A DNA stretch of 64,000 nt, from positions 24,263 to 88,262 of the forward strand of contig NZ_JYOV01000021.1 in the NCBI RefSeq assembly GCF_000963255.1. The letters run 5' to 3'. Both the position numbers and the translations under genes were made by a program. Below the pieces are notes generated by a model, which had not been told where the DNA came from, searched no databases, and saw only the letters and a list, made by a program, of their open reading frames with translations. Positions 8,725 through 17,354 of the stretch are shown one piece after another. The stretch's first letter is position 1. Every line of letters starts with the position of its first letter. Source of the DNA: Streptococcus infantis (GTDB lineage: Bacteria > Bacillota > Bacilli > Lactobacillales > Streptococcaceae).

Positions 8725-9486
8725 ATGGCAAAAAATGTTGTGATCACAGGTGCAACATCAGGTATTGGTGAAGCAATTGCGCGCGCCTATCTAGAAAAAG
8801 GTGAGAATATCGTTCTCACAGGACGTCGAAGAGAAAGACTTGAAGCTCTCAAAACTGAGTTCGCAGAAGTCTTTCCAAATCAAAAAGTCTGGACCTTTCC
8901 CCTTGATGTGACCGATATGACAATGGTTAAGACTGTTTGTTCAGAAATTCTAGAAACTGTAGGACGGATTGATATCTTGGTCAATAACGCTGGACTTGCT
9001 TTAGGTTTAGCACCCTATCAGGACTATGAAGAGTTGGATATGCTGACCATGCTGGATACCAATGTCAAGGGCCTGATGGCTGTTACTCGTTGTCTCTTGC
9101 CTTCTATGGTGACTGCAAATCAAGGCCATATCATTAATATGGGTTCAACCGCAGGTATTTACGCTTACGCTGGTGCAGCAGTCTATTCAGCAACCAAGGC
9201 TGCAGTCAAAACATTTTCAGATGGACTACGGATTGATACCATCGCAACGGATATCAAGGTGACAACCATTCAGCCAGGAATCGTAGAGACTGACTTTTCT
9301 AAGGTCCGTTTCCATGGAGATGAGGCACGGGCGGCGACGGTCTATCAGGGGCTCGAAGCCTTACAGGCGCAAGATATCGCAGATACTGTGGTTTATGTGA
9401 CCAGCCAACCTCGTCGTGTACAAATCACAGATATGACCATCATGGCCAATCAACAAGCAACTGGATTTATGATTCACAGAGATTAA
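8725..9486 (+). CDS. Short-chain dehydrogenase/reductase (YdfG-like)
   Basis: A 253-residue Rossmann enzyme of the classical SDR family. The cofactor motif TGATSGIG is at residues 8-15, NNAG near 89, and the catalytic Tyr154 and Lys158 lie in YSATKAAVK. TGRRRER after the second strand favours NADP(H). It resembles YdfG-type serine/3-hydroxy acid dehydrogenases, but the substrate cannot be read from sequence. A TAGGAGAAAG site precedes the ATG. It ends the local operon before a strong hairpin. Confidence 0.92.
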   Translation: MAKNVVITGATSGIGEAIARAYLEKGENIVLTGRRRERLEALKTEFAEVFPNQKVWTFPLDVTDMTMVKTVCSEILETVGRIDILVNNAGLALGLAPYQDYEELDMLTMLDTNVKGLMAVTRCLLPSMVTANQGHIINMGSTAGIYAYAGAAVYSATKAAVKTFSDGLRIDTIATDIKVTTIQPGIVETDFSKVRFHGDEARAATVYQGLEALQAQDIADTVVYVTSQPRRVQITDMTIMANQQATGFMIHRD

Positions 9487-9494
9487 CATTATTT

Positions 9495-9524
9495 AAAAAA
9501 GTTACAAATTTTGTAACTTTTTTT
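9495..9524. terminator. Palindromic terminator before ssbB
   Basis: GTTACAA and TTGTAAC pair around a short loop and are extended by A residues on the left and T residues on the right. It ends the SDR transcript. Its T run also lies directly upstream of the ssbB ComX box, where a T-rich stretch is expected. Confidence 0.85.
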
Positions 9525-9539
9525 GATTTCCTTCGAATA
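9524..9539 (+). promoter_or_regulatory. ComX (SigX) promoter box of ssbB
   Basis: TTCGAATA at 9532-9539 differs by one base from the competence consensus TACGAATA and is preceded by a T-rich stretch at 9518-9524. It lies 20 bases before the ssbB ATG. This matches the late-competence promoter known for ssbB in pneumococcus. Confidence 0.8.
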
Positions 9540-9559
9540 GATAAGTAGGAGGATGAAAA

Positions 9560-9955
9560 ATGTATAATAAAGTTATTATGATCGGACGTTTGACGTCTAC
9601 ACCAGAATTGCACAAAACCAACAATGACAAGTCCGTTGCACGAGCAACTATCGCAGTAAATCGTCGTTACAAAGACCAAAACGGGGAACGTGAAGCAGAC
9701 TTCATCAATATTGTAGTCTGGGGCAAGCTTGCTGAAACCTTGGCGAGTTATGGTAGCAAAGGCAGTCTCATTTCTGTGGATGGGGAACTTCGTACCCGTA
9801 AGTTTGAGAAGAATGGCCAGACCAACTATGTAACAGAAGTTCTCTGTACAGGTTTCCAACTCTTAGAAAGTCGCGCCCAACGTGCTATGCGTGAAAATAA
9901 TGCTGGACAAGACTTAGCAGATTTGGTCTTGGAAGAAGAGGAACTTCCATTTTAA
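9560..9955 (+). CDS. ssbB: Competence-type single-stranded DNA-binding protein SsbB
   Basis: A 131-residue SSB with a single OB fold (about residues 1-105) and the acidic tail ending in EEEELPF, the docking peptide for recombination and repair partners. Its short length separates it from the housekeeping SSB (about 156 residues, with a long linker). In pneumococcus SsbB is made during competence and protects incoming single strands. The ComX box just upstream supports that role here. TAGGAGG precedes the ATG. A terminator follows, so it is a single-gene unit. Confidence 0.95.
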   Translation: MYNKVIMIGRLTSTPELHKTNNDKSVARATIAVNRRYKDQNGEREADFINIVVWGKLAETLASYGSKGSLISVDGELRTRKFEKNGQTNYVTEVLCTGFQLLESRAQRAMRENNAGQDLADLVLEEEELPF

Positions 9956-9972
9956 TATCAATCAAATAGAAG

Positions 9973-10001
9973 AGCTGGTTCGCCTATAGACCAGCTTTTT
10001 C
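9973..10001 (+). terminator. Terminator after ssbB
   Basis: AGCTGGT pairs with ACCAGCT around a 10-base loop and runs into TTTTT. Confidence 0.88.
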
Positions 10002-10143
10002 TATTGTTTTTGTAGTATTGTTCGGAAATTAATTCTTAAATAGGTCAAATAAATGCACTTGTACAATAAAATCAAGCACTTTTTTTGAAAAAGTAGTAGA
10101 ATAAAGTAATATATATTCAAAATTTTCAGAAAAGGAATGAAAT

Positions 10144-11127
10144 TTGACGAAAAATAAAGAGAAAATAGAATTGTTGAAATGGCTGATAAAGCGTCTATTA
10201 CTGCTGATTCCAGTGGTCTGTGTTCTCTTATGGGTTTTCGGCCGTTGTCAAACAAGTGGCATCAAGGATCAGACTAAAATTGGTGTCACCTATATGACCA
10301 TGAACAATGGGTTCTATAAAAGTATTCATTCGGAAATTAGTCGAATTGCCGATGAAAGAGGAGCTCTTGTTTACGTCCGAGATCCAGAATTGGATGAAGA
10401 AAGACAGAGCCAACAGATTGATGATTTTTGTGCTCAAAAAGTTGATATGATAGTGATCAATCCGGTCAAGGGGGATAGCCAGTCAATTTTAACTGCTCTT
10501 GAAAAAGCTAGAAAACAAGGAATTAAAATCATTGCGGTCGATACCCAACTGAAGAATTTTAAGCCAGATGCAAGTATTGTATCCGATAACTACCAAGCGG
10601 GAGTATTGATTGCTAAAGAGTTGATGAAACGTTCTTCTAGTGCTCGAGTCCTCCTTTTGGAACATAAGGGGACTGTTTCAGCAGATACGCGGATTCAGGG
10701 GTTTAAAGACACTATAGAGGGGCACAGTTCTTATCAGATTGTATCGGAACTAGAAACCAAGGGGCAAACGGAAATCGCCATGCCGGCTGTCCAGAATTTT
10801 TTACAATCAGGGGTTGAAATTGATACCTTGGTTGCCTTAAATGACCGCTCAGCTATAGGAGCTCTGGCTGCAATTAAGGAGCAAGGAATAACTTACCCCA
10901 TTGCGATTTATGGAATCGATGGTTCACCAGATATGAAATCTTTGTTGCACTCGACGGATGATGTTGTGGGAACCGTTGCTCAGTCTCCTTTGAAGATGGG
11001 AGACCGCGTGATGGAGGTCATTCAAGATATTGCTGAAGGGAAGAGCTATACCAAAGAGGTGAGCATTCCAGTTGAAATGATGACAAAGGAAAACATTGAT
11101 CAGTTTGATGTGAATGGGTGGCAGTAA
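10144..11127 (+). CDS. levQ: Membrane-anchored sugar-binding protein, LevQ-like sensor component
   Basis: A 327-residue protein with a basic start, one membrane segment at about residues 15-33 and a Peripla_BP_4 type (ribose/galactose-binding) domain beginning KIGVTYMTMNNGFYKSI. There is no lipobox cysteine, so it stays anchored by its N-terminus. The start is TTG 10144 after AGGAATGAAA. No transporter permease is nearby; instead the stop overlaps the ATG of a histidine kinase. This arrangement matches LevQ of the S. mutans LevQRST system, in which binding proteins feed a two-component pair. The sugar is inferred to be fructose, mannose or a fructan product. Confidence 0.8.
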   Translation: MTKNKEKIELLKWLIKRLLLLIPVVCVLLWVFGRCQTSGIKDQTKIGVTYMTMNNGFYKSIHSEISRIADERGALVYVRDPELDEERQSQQIDDFCAQKVDMIVINPVKGDSQSILTALEKARKQGIKIIAVDTQLKNFKPDASIVSDNYQAGVLIAKELMKRSSSARVLLLEHKGTVSADTRIQGFKDTIEGHSSYQIVSELETKGQTEIAMPAVQNFLQSGVEIDTLVALNDRSAIGALAAIKEQGITYPIAIYGIDGSPDMKSLLHSTDDVVGTVAQSPLKMGDRVMEVIQDIAEGKSYTKEVSIPVEMMTKENIDQFDVNGWQ

Positions 11128-12443
11128 TGAGAAAGTTTAGAGGTGTTCGATACAGTTTGGCCATTCTTATGGTCGTCAATTTTATCGCTGTTATGCTAAA
11201 CAGTATCATCTATCTTCAAGCAACCAACTATATCATAGCTCAACGCCAAGCTTCTCTATTATTAGAGCGCCTAGAGCGTATTCCCTTTGCTCCATCTACG
11301 ACTTTTTGGTTGTCTGCAGTTTTGTTTGCTGGGATTGCTTTGATATCGATGAGTCGATATCGGCCTCAAACGAATCGATGGTCTATTTTTGATAAGAGGA
11401 ATATTCTGGAGATTCTCCTGATGCTGCTTCTGATGTGGGTTCAAAATGTAGCTTATAACGGGCTCATTCTCTTGGTTTTTGCGGATATCTTCTATGGTTC
11501 CAAAGAGTTGAATACCAAGAGAGATCGGAAGTATTGGTTTGCCTTTATCCTAGTGAGCTTCTTGATGCTCCTTGTGACAAATTCAGATGTCTTTTCGCTT
11601 TTCTTCCCGATTCCGTCCTTAGATGTCTATATTCATTTTTATCCTGAATCTATCCGCATTCTGGCCTTTTTCTTAAAGAATTCCCTTTATGCCTCGAATA
11701 TGGTACTCTTCATTATTTCACTTTTGTTTTATATTATGAACGTCCTTGCGGAAAACCACGAAGTAGAGGAAGAATTGGCTATGGTGTCCAAGGTTAATAC
11801 GGAGTTGAACAATTATATGGCCTTGTCTGAGAAGATTGCAGAGGATCGGGAGCGTAAGCGGATTGCTCGTGAGATTCATGATACTTTGGGGCACGCACTA
11901 ACAGGCATCTCAGCAGGTTTAGATGCTGTTGGGGTCTTGATCGATATCGATCCAAATCGAGCAAAAGAGCAGGTGAAAAACGTATCAGAAGTGGTCCGTG
12001 AAGGAATCCAAGATGTGAGAGGTTCTCTTAATCGTCTTCGTCCGGGAGCCCTTGAGGGACGAACTCTCAAAGATGCTTTAGAAAAGACCATCCGCGAGTA
12101 TCAAATTCTTTCCAACCTACAAGTTGATCTAAACTATGAATGGATAGATGTCGATATGGATGTCATGATTGAAGATACGATCTTTCGTGTGATTCAAGAG
12201 TCTATGACCAATGCGGTTCGCCACGGTCACGCCAGCCAACTAAAACTCCATTTTTTTGAGGATAAAGAGAATTATTTGATCGCTTTGCAAGATAATGGAG
12301 TTGGGTTTGAAACCTTAACATATGGTTATGGACTCAAACAGATGATGGAGCGTATTTCAATTCTAGGAGGCCAGCTTCAATTTGAAAGTCGCGATGGATT
12401 TTTCACACGTGTCAGTTTACCAAAATATAAAGAGGGGAGATAA
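11127..12443 (+). CDS. levS: Histidine kinase, LevS-like
   Basis: A 438-residue sensor kinase. The N-terminal 220 residues hold about six membrane segments with short loops. A linker follows, then a HisKA_3 dimerisation domain with the phospho-acceptor His251 in REIHDTLGHALTG, and a HATPase_c domain with N box ESMTNAVRHGHA and G box DNGVGF. ATG 11127 is chosen because it overlaps the TAA of the binding protein; a GTG nine bases upstream is less likely. With almost no extracellular domain, it probably relies on the two flanking binding proteins for ligand sensing. Confidence 0.88.
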   Translation: MRKFRGVRYSLAILMVVNFIAVMLNSIIYLQATNYIIAQRQASLLLERLERIPFAPSTTFWLSAVLFAGIALISMSRYRPQTNRWSIFDKRNILEILLMLLLMWVQNVAYNGLILLVFADIFYGSKELNTKRDRKYWFAFILVSFLMLLVTNSDVFSLFFPIPSLDVYIHFYPESIRILAFFLKNSLYASNMVLFIISLLFYIMNVLAENHEVEEELAMVSKVNTELNNYMALSEKIAEDRERKRIAREIHDTLGHALTGISAGLDAVGVLIDIDPNRAKEQVKNVSEVVREGIQDVRGSLNRLRPGALEGRTLKDALEKTIREYQILSNLQVDLNYEWIDVDMDVMIEDTIFRVIQESMTNAVRHGHASQLKLHFFEDKENYLIALQDNGVGFETLTYGYGLKQMMERISILGGQLQFESRDGFFTRVSLPKYKEGR

Positions 12444-12446
12444 GAT

Positions 12447-13133
12447 ATGGTGATAAAAGTAATGGTGGCAGATGACCAAGCCTTGATTCGAGAATCTTTG
12501 AAAATTATTTTGTCGGCTCACTCCGACATCGAAGTTGTAGCTACAGTGGAAGATGGGAATCATGTCTTGTCCAGTATTCCACAGACGCATCCGGATCTGA
12601 TCCTGATGGATATTCGGATGCCAGGCATGGATGGGGTTTTGGCTACAAAAGAAGTAAAAGAACACTATCCGGATATCAAAATTATTATTTTAACAACTTT
12701 TGACGATGATGAATTTATCTATAGTGCACTCAAGTATGGTGCTTCAGGATATCTCTTAAAGGGAGCCTCTACAGAAGAGCTCTATGAGGCTATTAAGGTG
12801 GTGCATCAGGGTGGAGCTATGATCAATCCCAATATCGCAAGCAAGGTCTTTCAGATCTTCTCTCAAATGGCCAAATCGAATTTCTCTATTGCTGTGGATG
12901 AGGACAACGTCAAGGATTTGAGCATGACAGAATGGCGAATTATTCAAGAAGTCGGCTATGGCGAGTCAAACAAAGAAATTGCTGCCAAACTTTTCTTGTC
13001 AGAAGGAACTGTGCGCAATTACTTATCAACGATTTTGGCGAAATTAAACCTAAGAGATCGAACGCAATTAGCAATTTGGTCAGTTCAAACAGGAGTGACT
13101 AGACGCGATTTTTCAAAAGGAAATACGGAATGA
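12447..13133 (+). CDS. levR: NarL/LuxR-type response regulator, LevR-like
   Basis: A 228-residue regulator. The receiver domain (1-120) has the acidic pair Asp9/Asp10, the phosphorylation site Asp55 in LILMDIRMPGMDG and the conserved LTTF and K (about residue 107). A GerE/LuxR helix-turn-helix occupies about residues 155-220 (NKEIAAKLFLSEGTVRNYLS). It starts three bases after the kinase and its stop overlaps the next gene (ATGA). It is expected to bind the TGTCA half-sites in front of the PTS operon at 14.5 kb and activate it. Confidence 0.9.
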   Translation: MVIKVMVADDQALIRESLKIILSAHSDIEVVATVEDGNHVLSSIPQTHPDLILMDIRMPGMDGVLATKEVKEHYPDIKIIILTTFDDDEFIYSALKYGASGYLLKGASTEELYEAIKVVHQGGAMINPNIASKVFQIFSQMAKSNFSIAVDEDNVKDLSMTEWRIIQEVGYGESNKEIAAKLFLSEGTVRNYLSTILAKLNLRDRTQLAIWSVQTGVTRRDFSKGNTE

Positions 13134-14428
13134 AATTAAACCGAAAGCATCTTTGTTGGGGAATCGTTCTCCTTTTTGTGCTCTCTTTGAGTACTGGTTT
13201 TTATTGGTGGAAACAACAACCGATCGTGCTCCATATAGGCGTTTATGCAGGATCTAGTTGGGATGTACCGACCAGTCAACGCTCCCATGCTTTGGATCTT
13301 GCGATTCAAAAATTTGAAAAGTCCCATCCTAATGTCCGTGTGGAATATGAAAATGGGATTCCACAGTCGGATTATTCAGACTGGCTCTCAGAAAAGATTG
13401 TTTCAGGAAAGACGCCGGATGTGTTTATGGTTTCTGAGCAAGATCTGTCCTTATTGGCGGCACGTGGCGTTCTAGAAAAGTTAAATGGCTATATGAATCA
13501 AGAAGACCAAGCTGCATTTTATCCTGTTGCATTTGAATCAGGTGTCTATCAGGGGCAATCCTATGCCTTACCTTATGAAAGTAATCCTATTTTGATGTGT
13601 GTCAATAAAGATTTGCTGGACAAAGAAGGCATTGAGGTTCCCAAGGAAGGTTGGAGCTTGGAAGAGTTCTATACAATTTGTAAAAAACTAACCAAAGATA
13701 CCAATGGAGATGGTCAATTGGATCAGTTTGGGAGTACAGAATATACCTGGAAAGAAGCTTTGGCAGCAAATGGGGGTAGTCTTTTTCAAGGAGGGATGCT
13801 CAAACTTACGGCTCCAGAAGTCAAAGAGTCTTTGACTTTTTTACAAAAATTGGAAGAGTTGAATAAGAACTATAAGGTGAGTTCCAAAGATTTTGACCAG
13901 GGGAAAGTCGCTTTTTATCCCATGACTTTGGCTCAATATAGAACCTATAAACCTTATCCTTACCACGTTTCTAAATATTCAAACTTTACCTGGACCTGTA
14001 TCCCTATGCCTGCTAAGTCAAAAACTACCAAGGCGACTTTGGTTACGACGACTTCTTTTGCCATGTCTGCTCGGACTCCTCATTCCAAGTTAGCTTGGGA
14101 ATTGATGCAATTGTTGACAGAAGATCCAGAAATTCAACAACTCCTCTTTGCTCAATCTCAAGGGATTTCCGTTATGCCACAGGTGGTCCAAAGTCAATCT
14201 AGTAAAGATCTTCTACAGGTAGATGATTTTGGCACGGATTCCTTGACCAATCAGACCTTGAATCGTATCATGGAACAAGCTGTTGAAAGTAGTCCCAAGA
14301 ATGTCTCTAAAGAAATGTTGGAAAAGCTGGATTACTTGATTGGCAATGCTTTGCGCGATCAAGATGTCGAGAACCGCTTGCCTCAAATTCAGAGGGAAAT
14401 TGAAAGTAGTCTTCAGGTAGGAGATTAA
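13130..14428 (+). CDS. levT: Family 1 solute-binding protein, LevT-like sensor component
   Basis: A 432-residue protein with an N-terminal membrane anchor (about residues 9-26, WGIVLLFVLSLSTGFYWW) and an extracellular solute-binding family 1 domain (SBP_bac_1/8) with TKDTNGDGQLDQFG in the hinge region. There is no lipobox and no permease gene beside it. It overlaps the regulator stop by four bases. It belongs to a different binding-protein class from the first gene of the operon, so the kinase is flanked by two unrelated ligand sensors. It is probably a receptor rather than a transport protein. Confidence 0.82.
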   Translation: MKLNRKHLCWGIVLLFVLSLSTGFYWWKQQPIVLHIGVYAGSSWDVPTSQRSHALDLAIQKFEKSHPNVRVEYENGIPQSDYSDWLSEKIVSGKTPDVFMVSEQDLSLLAARGVLEKLNGYMNQEDQAAFYPVAFESGVYQGQSYALPYESNPILMCVNKDLLDKEGIEVPKEGWSLEEFYTICKKLTKDTNGDGQLDQFGSTEYTWKEALAANGGSLFQGGMLKLTAPEVKESLTFLQKLEELNKNYKVSSKDFDQGKVAFYPMTLAQYRTYKPYPYHVSKYSNFTWTCIPMPAKSKTTKATLVTTTSFAMSARTPHSKLAWELMQLLTEDPEIQQLLFAQSQGISVMPQVVQSQSSKDLLQVDDFGTDSLTNQTLNRIMEQAVESSPKNVSKEMLEKLDYLIGNALRDQDVENRLPQIQREIESSLQVGD

Positions 14429-14439
14429 AGAAAAATAAG

Positions 14440-14474
14440 ATGACATTGTGTCAAGTGACAGATGTCATTTTTTT
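14440..14474 (+). terminator. Nested inverted repeat ending the sensor operon
   Basis: ATGACAT (14440-14446) pairs with ATGTCAT (14462-14468), and inside it TGTCA (14449-14453) pairs with TGACA (14456-14460). A T run follows. It works as a terminator; its four TGTCA/TGACA half-sites also match those of the operator just downstream, so it may bind the regulator too. Confidence 0.7.
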
Positions 14475-14480
14475 GTTGCT

Positions 14481-14507
14481 AAATGTCATGTTTATCATGT
14501 GACATTT
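14481..14507 (+). promoter_or_regulatory. Probable operator of the Lev-type regulator
   Basis: AAATGTCA and TGACATTT are perfect inverted arms separated by 11 bases, about one helical turn, so a dimer could bind both arms on one face. It lies 29 bases upstream of the -10 of the PTS operon, a normal activator position. The assignment to the neighbouring LuxR-type regulator is inferred. Confidence 0.6.
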
Positions 14508-14510
14508 GAC

Positions 14511-14541
14511 AATGTAAAAGCGCTTCCAAATATTCTACAAT
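14511..14541 (+). promoter_or_regulatory. PTS operon promoter with cre-like site
   Basis: TACAAT (14536-14541) is the -10. AAAAGCGCTTCCAA (14516-14529) matches 11 of 14 bases of the palindromic CcpA site and lies over the -35 region, so CcpA would block the polymerase. The -35 itself is weak (TGTAAA at 14513 with 17-base spacing), as expected for an activator-dependent promoter. Confidence 0.65.
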
Positions 14542-14568
14542 AGAGTCAAATAAAGGAGGTGTAGCAAA

Positions 14569-15006
14569 ATGAAATATCTCATTTTAGTCAGTCATGGTGG
14601 ATTGGCAGAAGGACTAAAAACATCGCTAGCTATGTTTGCTGGTGACAAGATAAATCAGGTCATCGCAGTTGGACTCAAAGAAGGAAAATCAGTCGATGAA
14701 TTTGCAGTTGATTTTAGAGAGAGCATTTCAGAATTGACAGCAGATGATTCTGTGCTGGTCTTGGCAGACATTGTAGGTGGTAGTCCATTAACCACGGTAG
14801 CTACTGTCCTAGAAGAAGCTGGAAAGCTAGATGGAGCTTTGATCCTTGGTGGGATGAACCTGACCATGGCCCTGACAGCAGTTGTGATGAAGGATGTGTT
14901 GGATGGAGACGATTTGTCAGCAACTATCTTATCAGAAGCACAATCTGCACTACAACCTTTTGAAGTTTCAGCCACTAGTGCTGAAGAAGATGATGACGAT
15001 ATTTAA
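14569..15006 (+). CDS. levD: PTS mannose-family EIIA component, LevD-like
   Basis: A 145-residue EIIA of the mannose/fructose/sorbose family. The phosphorylated His9 is in LVSHGGLAEGLK, and VLADIVGGSPLTT and the GGMNLTMAL segment are typical of the domain. It accepts phosphate from HPr and passes it to the separate EIIB. AAAGGAGGTG precedes the ATG. It is first of four PTS genes; the C-terminus has an acidic tail (EEDDDDI) where some relatives continue into a fused EIIB. Confidence 0.93.
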   Translation: MKYLILVSHGGLAEGLKTSLAMFAGDKINQVIAVGLKEGKSVDEFAVDFRESISELTADDSVLVLADIVGGSPLTTVATVLEEAGKLDGALILGGMNLTMALTAVVMKDVLDGDDLSATILSEAQSALQPFEVSATSAEEDDDDI

Positions 15007-15020
15007 TAGGGAGGTACCTT

Positions 15021-15515
15021 ATGGTAGTAACATTTGTACGGATTGATGACCGCATGATTCACGGTCAAACAGTCACACGCTGGGCAAAAGAAAAACCATG
15101 TGATGGTTTGATTGCCGTAAACGATGCAGCAGCATCAAACAAGGTTTTGATCCAAGCTTACAAAGGCGCATCAGACAAGAAAACCTTTGTATGGACAAAA
15201 GAAGCCTTTAAAGAAAAGTCAGCAAAAGTAACGGAATCTGACAGTCGGTACTTCTTGATTACCAAAAACCCAATCGATATGAAGGAAATTTTGGTGGATC
15301 AAGGTTTTGTCCCAGGAGATGTTAAAGAAATCATCGTTGGCCCTGCAAATGATCGTCCTGGTGCAGTGAAATTGGGCAATAACCAATCCATCACCCAGGA
15401 AGAAGCAGAAGCCTTTCAGGCAATTCAGGCAGCAGGTTACAAGGTTAAATTCCAATTGTTGCCGGATGTTTCAATTGGTTACTGGGATGATTTCAAATCT
15501 AAATTTGGTTTTTAA
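15021..15515 (+). CDS. levE: PTS mannose-family EIIB component, LevE-like
   Basis: A 164-residue EIIB with the active His14 in RIDDRMIHGQTVTRW, the family signature. It receives phosphate from EIIA and phosphorylates the sugar as it enters through EIIC/EIID. AGGGAGGTACC precedes the ATG, and the gene is 14 bases behind EIIA. The length is normal. In S. mutans LevD/E also feed back on the sensor system; whether that happens here is not visible. Confidence 0.93.
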   Translation: MVVTFVRIDDRMIHGQTVTRWAKEKPCDGLIAVNDAAASNKVLIQAYKGASDKKTFVWTKEAFKEKSAKVTESDSRYFLITKNPIDMKEILVDQGFVPGDVKEIIVGPANDRPGAVKLGNNQSITQEEAEAFQAIQAAGYKVKFQLLPDVSIGYWDDFKSKFGF

Positions 15516-15571
15516 ACCTAACAGTTTTATTAGTTAGGTAAATAAATATACAAACATAAGGAGCGTTTGTT

Positions 15572-16414
15572 ATGACAATTTCATGGATTCAAGCAATCTT
15601 GCTTGCTGTTTTCGCCAGCTTGTCTTCAATGCCTGGTATGGGAGGTTCCAGTATCGGGAACTATACACTCGGTCGTCCCTTGATCGGTGGGTTGATTTCA
15701 GGTTTAATTCTTGGAGATGTGACAACCGGTATTATGGTCGGGGTTGCCCTTCAAGTTGTTTATATCGCCTTGGTAACACCTGGTGGAACCGTATCTGCCG
15801 ATGTTCGTGCCATCTCTTATATCGGTGTTCCTCTTGCTATCTTGTTTGTGCATGCAAATCACATCACAGACGAAGCTGGAATTGCCGCAGCTGCAGCCCC
15901 AATCGGTGCAGCCGTTGGGACAATCGGTACTGTTCTTTTCTACGGTACAGCTACAATGAACTTGCTTTGGCAACACATTGGTTGGAAAGCCGTTGAAGAA
16001 GGAAACTTCAAAAAACTTTACGCAGTTGACTGGGTTTATCCTTGGATTTCTCACTTCCTCTTCTCTTTCCTTCCAACTATGATTATCACTAAATATGGTG
16101 AAAACATGGTTGATTTGATGAAACTTTACCTGCCTATGGATGGTTTCTGGATGAAAGCCCTCTTTACAGTCGGAGCTCTTCTCCCATGTGTCGGTATTGC
16201 TATCTTGTTGAAACAAATTGTTACAAAAGCAACTGACTTCATTCCATTCTTTGTTGGATTTACCTTGGCTAAATCTCTCGGCTTGAACTTGGTAGCTAGT
16301 GCGGTTGTTTCATTGATCTTTGCAGTAATCTACTATGAACTTGAAGTGATTAAATCTATGAAAGCTGCTCCGGCTGGGGTTGTTTACGTAGACGATGATG
16401 AGGAGGATATTTAA
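15572..16414 (+). CDS. levF: PTS mannose-family EIIC component, LevF-like
   Basis: A 280-residue integral membrane protein with about eight hydrophobic segments. SSMPGMGGSSIGNYTLGRPLIGGLISGLILGD near the N-terminus and the GGTVSADVRAISYIGVP segment are the EIIC (PF03609) pattern. Together with EIID it forms the sugar channel. The start ATG follows AAGGAGCG. The acidic tail DDDEEDI ends just ahead of the EIID gene. Confidence 0.93.
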   Translation: MTISWIQAILLAVFASLSSMPGMGGSSIGNYTLGRPLIGGLISGLILGDVTTGIMVGVALQVVYIALVTPGGTVSADVRAISYIGVPLAILFVHANHITDEAGIAAAAAPIGAAVGTIGTVLFYGTATMNLLWQHIGWKAVEEGNFKKLYAVDWVYPWISHFLFSFLPTMIITKYGENMVDLMKLYLPMDGFWMKALFTVGALLPCVGIAILLKQIVTKATDFIPFFVGFTLAKSLGLNLVASAVVSLIFAVIYYELEVIKSMKAAPAGVVYVDDDEEDI

Positions 16415-16415
16415 A

Positions 16416-17252
16416 ATGGCTGATAGAAAGAAAATTTCAAAGAAAACATTAGCAAAAGCATTTCATCATTGGTATTATGGTCATTTGACTTGTTTCTCTC
16501 AAGAACACATGCAAACCTTTGGGTACTTGACTTCTATGCTTCCAATCGTAGAAGAAATGTATGATACAAAAGAAGAACAAAAAGATGCTATGCAAACCTA
16601 TACTGCCTTCTTCAATACTGAACCACAACTTGGCTCTCTCGTTGTAGGGATTACGGCTGGTTTGGAAGAAGCGCGTGCAAACGGAGATGCAGTGGATGGT
16701 GAAACCATCAATGGTATGCGTGCCGGTTTGATGGGGCCAATCGCTGGTATCGGTGACTCTTTGGTCGTTGGGACCTTGATTCCAGTTCTTTTGGGGATCG
16801 CCCTGGGTCTCTCTAAAGGTGGTAACATCGCTGGTGCTATCTTCTACATCATCGTATGGAACCTCTTAGTATACTTTGGTATGCGCTTTGCCTTCTTTAA
16901 AGGGTATCAATTAGGGGATAAAGCCGTTGAATTCCTAGTAGGACCAAAAGGACAAGCCCTTCGTAAAGCAATCAGCGTTGTCGGCGGTATGGTTATCGGT
17001 GCGGTAGCAGCAACTTGGGTATCTGTTACAACAGCTCTTCAATTCGAGAATTCTGAAGGAAAAGTCTTCTTAAATATCCAAGAAAAGATTGATGGTGTTT
17101 ATCCAGGTCTCTTGACAGCAACTTTCATCACTATTTGCTGGTGGTTAATGTCTAAGAAAAAAGTTTCACCAAACAAAGTTATGTTGCTTCTAGTTGTTGT
17201 CGCTTTGGTCGGTGTTGCTCTAGGTATCTTTGACCCACATCTTAATTACTAA
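16416..17252 (+). CDS. levG: PTS mannose-family EIID component, LevG-like
   Basis: A 278-residue EIID (PF03613). Typical features are FHHWYYGHLTCFSQEHMQTFGYLTSMLPI near the start, GPIAGIGDSL in the middle and hydrophobic segments toward the C-terminus. ATG 16416 is chosen because AGGAGG lies nine bases upstream and the product then begins MADRKKISKK; the upstream in-frame ATG at 16395 falls inside levF. It completes the four-part permease. A stable hairpin separates it from the small last gene. Confidence 0.93.
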   Translation: MADRKKISKKTLAKAFHHWYYGHLTCFSQEHMQTFGYLTSMLPIVEEMYDTKEEQKDAMQTYTAFFNTEPQLGSLVVGITAGLEEARANGDAVDGETINGMRAGLMGPIAGIGDSLVVGTLIPVLLGIALGLSKGGNIAGAIFYIIVWNLLVYFGMRFAFFKGYQLGDKAVEFLVGPKGQALRKAISVVGGMVIGAVAATWVSVTTALQFENSEGKVFLNIQEKIDGVYPGLLTATFITICWWLMSKKKVSPNKVMLLLVVVALVGVALGIFDPHLNY

Positions 17253-17287
17253 GCTCAAGAAAAGCACATACTTACTAGTAGAAAATT

Positions 17288-17339
17288 TTGAGAATGAAGT
17301 AGACTAACCTCCTTCTCTTACCCTTCATTCTCAATTTTT
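17288..17339 (+). terminator. Hairpin between EIID and the small last gene
   Basis: TTGAGAATGAAG (17288-17299) pairs perfectly with CTTCATTCTCAA (17323-17334) and a T run follows. It lies before a good ribosome site, so it may partly terminate the transcript and lower expression of the last gene. Confidence 0.75.
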
Positions 17340-17354
17340 GTCAGGAGGATCCTC

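Noticed and set aside
14506..14511. TTGACA as the -35 of the PTS promoter
   Set aside because: It is 24 bases from TACAAT, too far; it is better explained as part of the inverted repeat.
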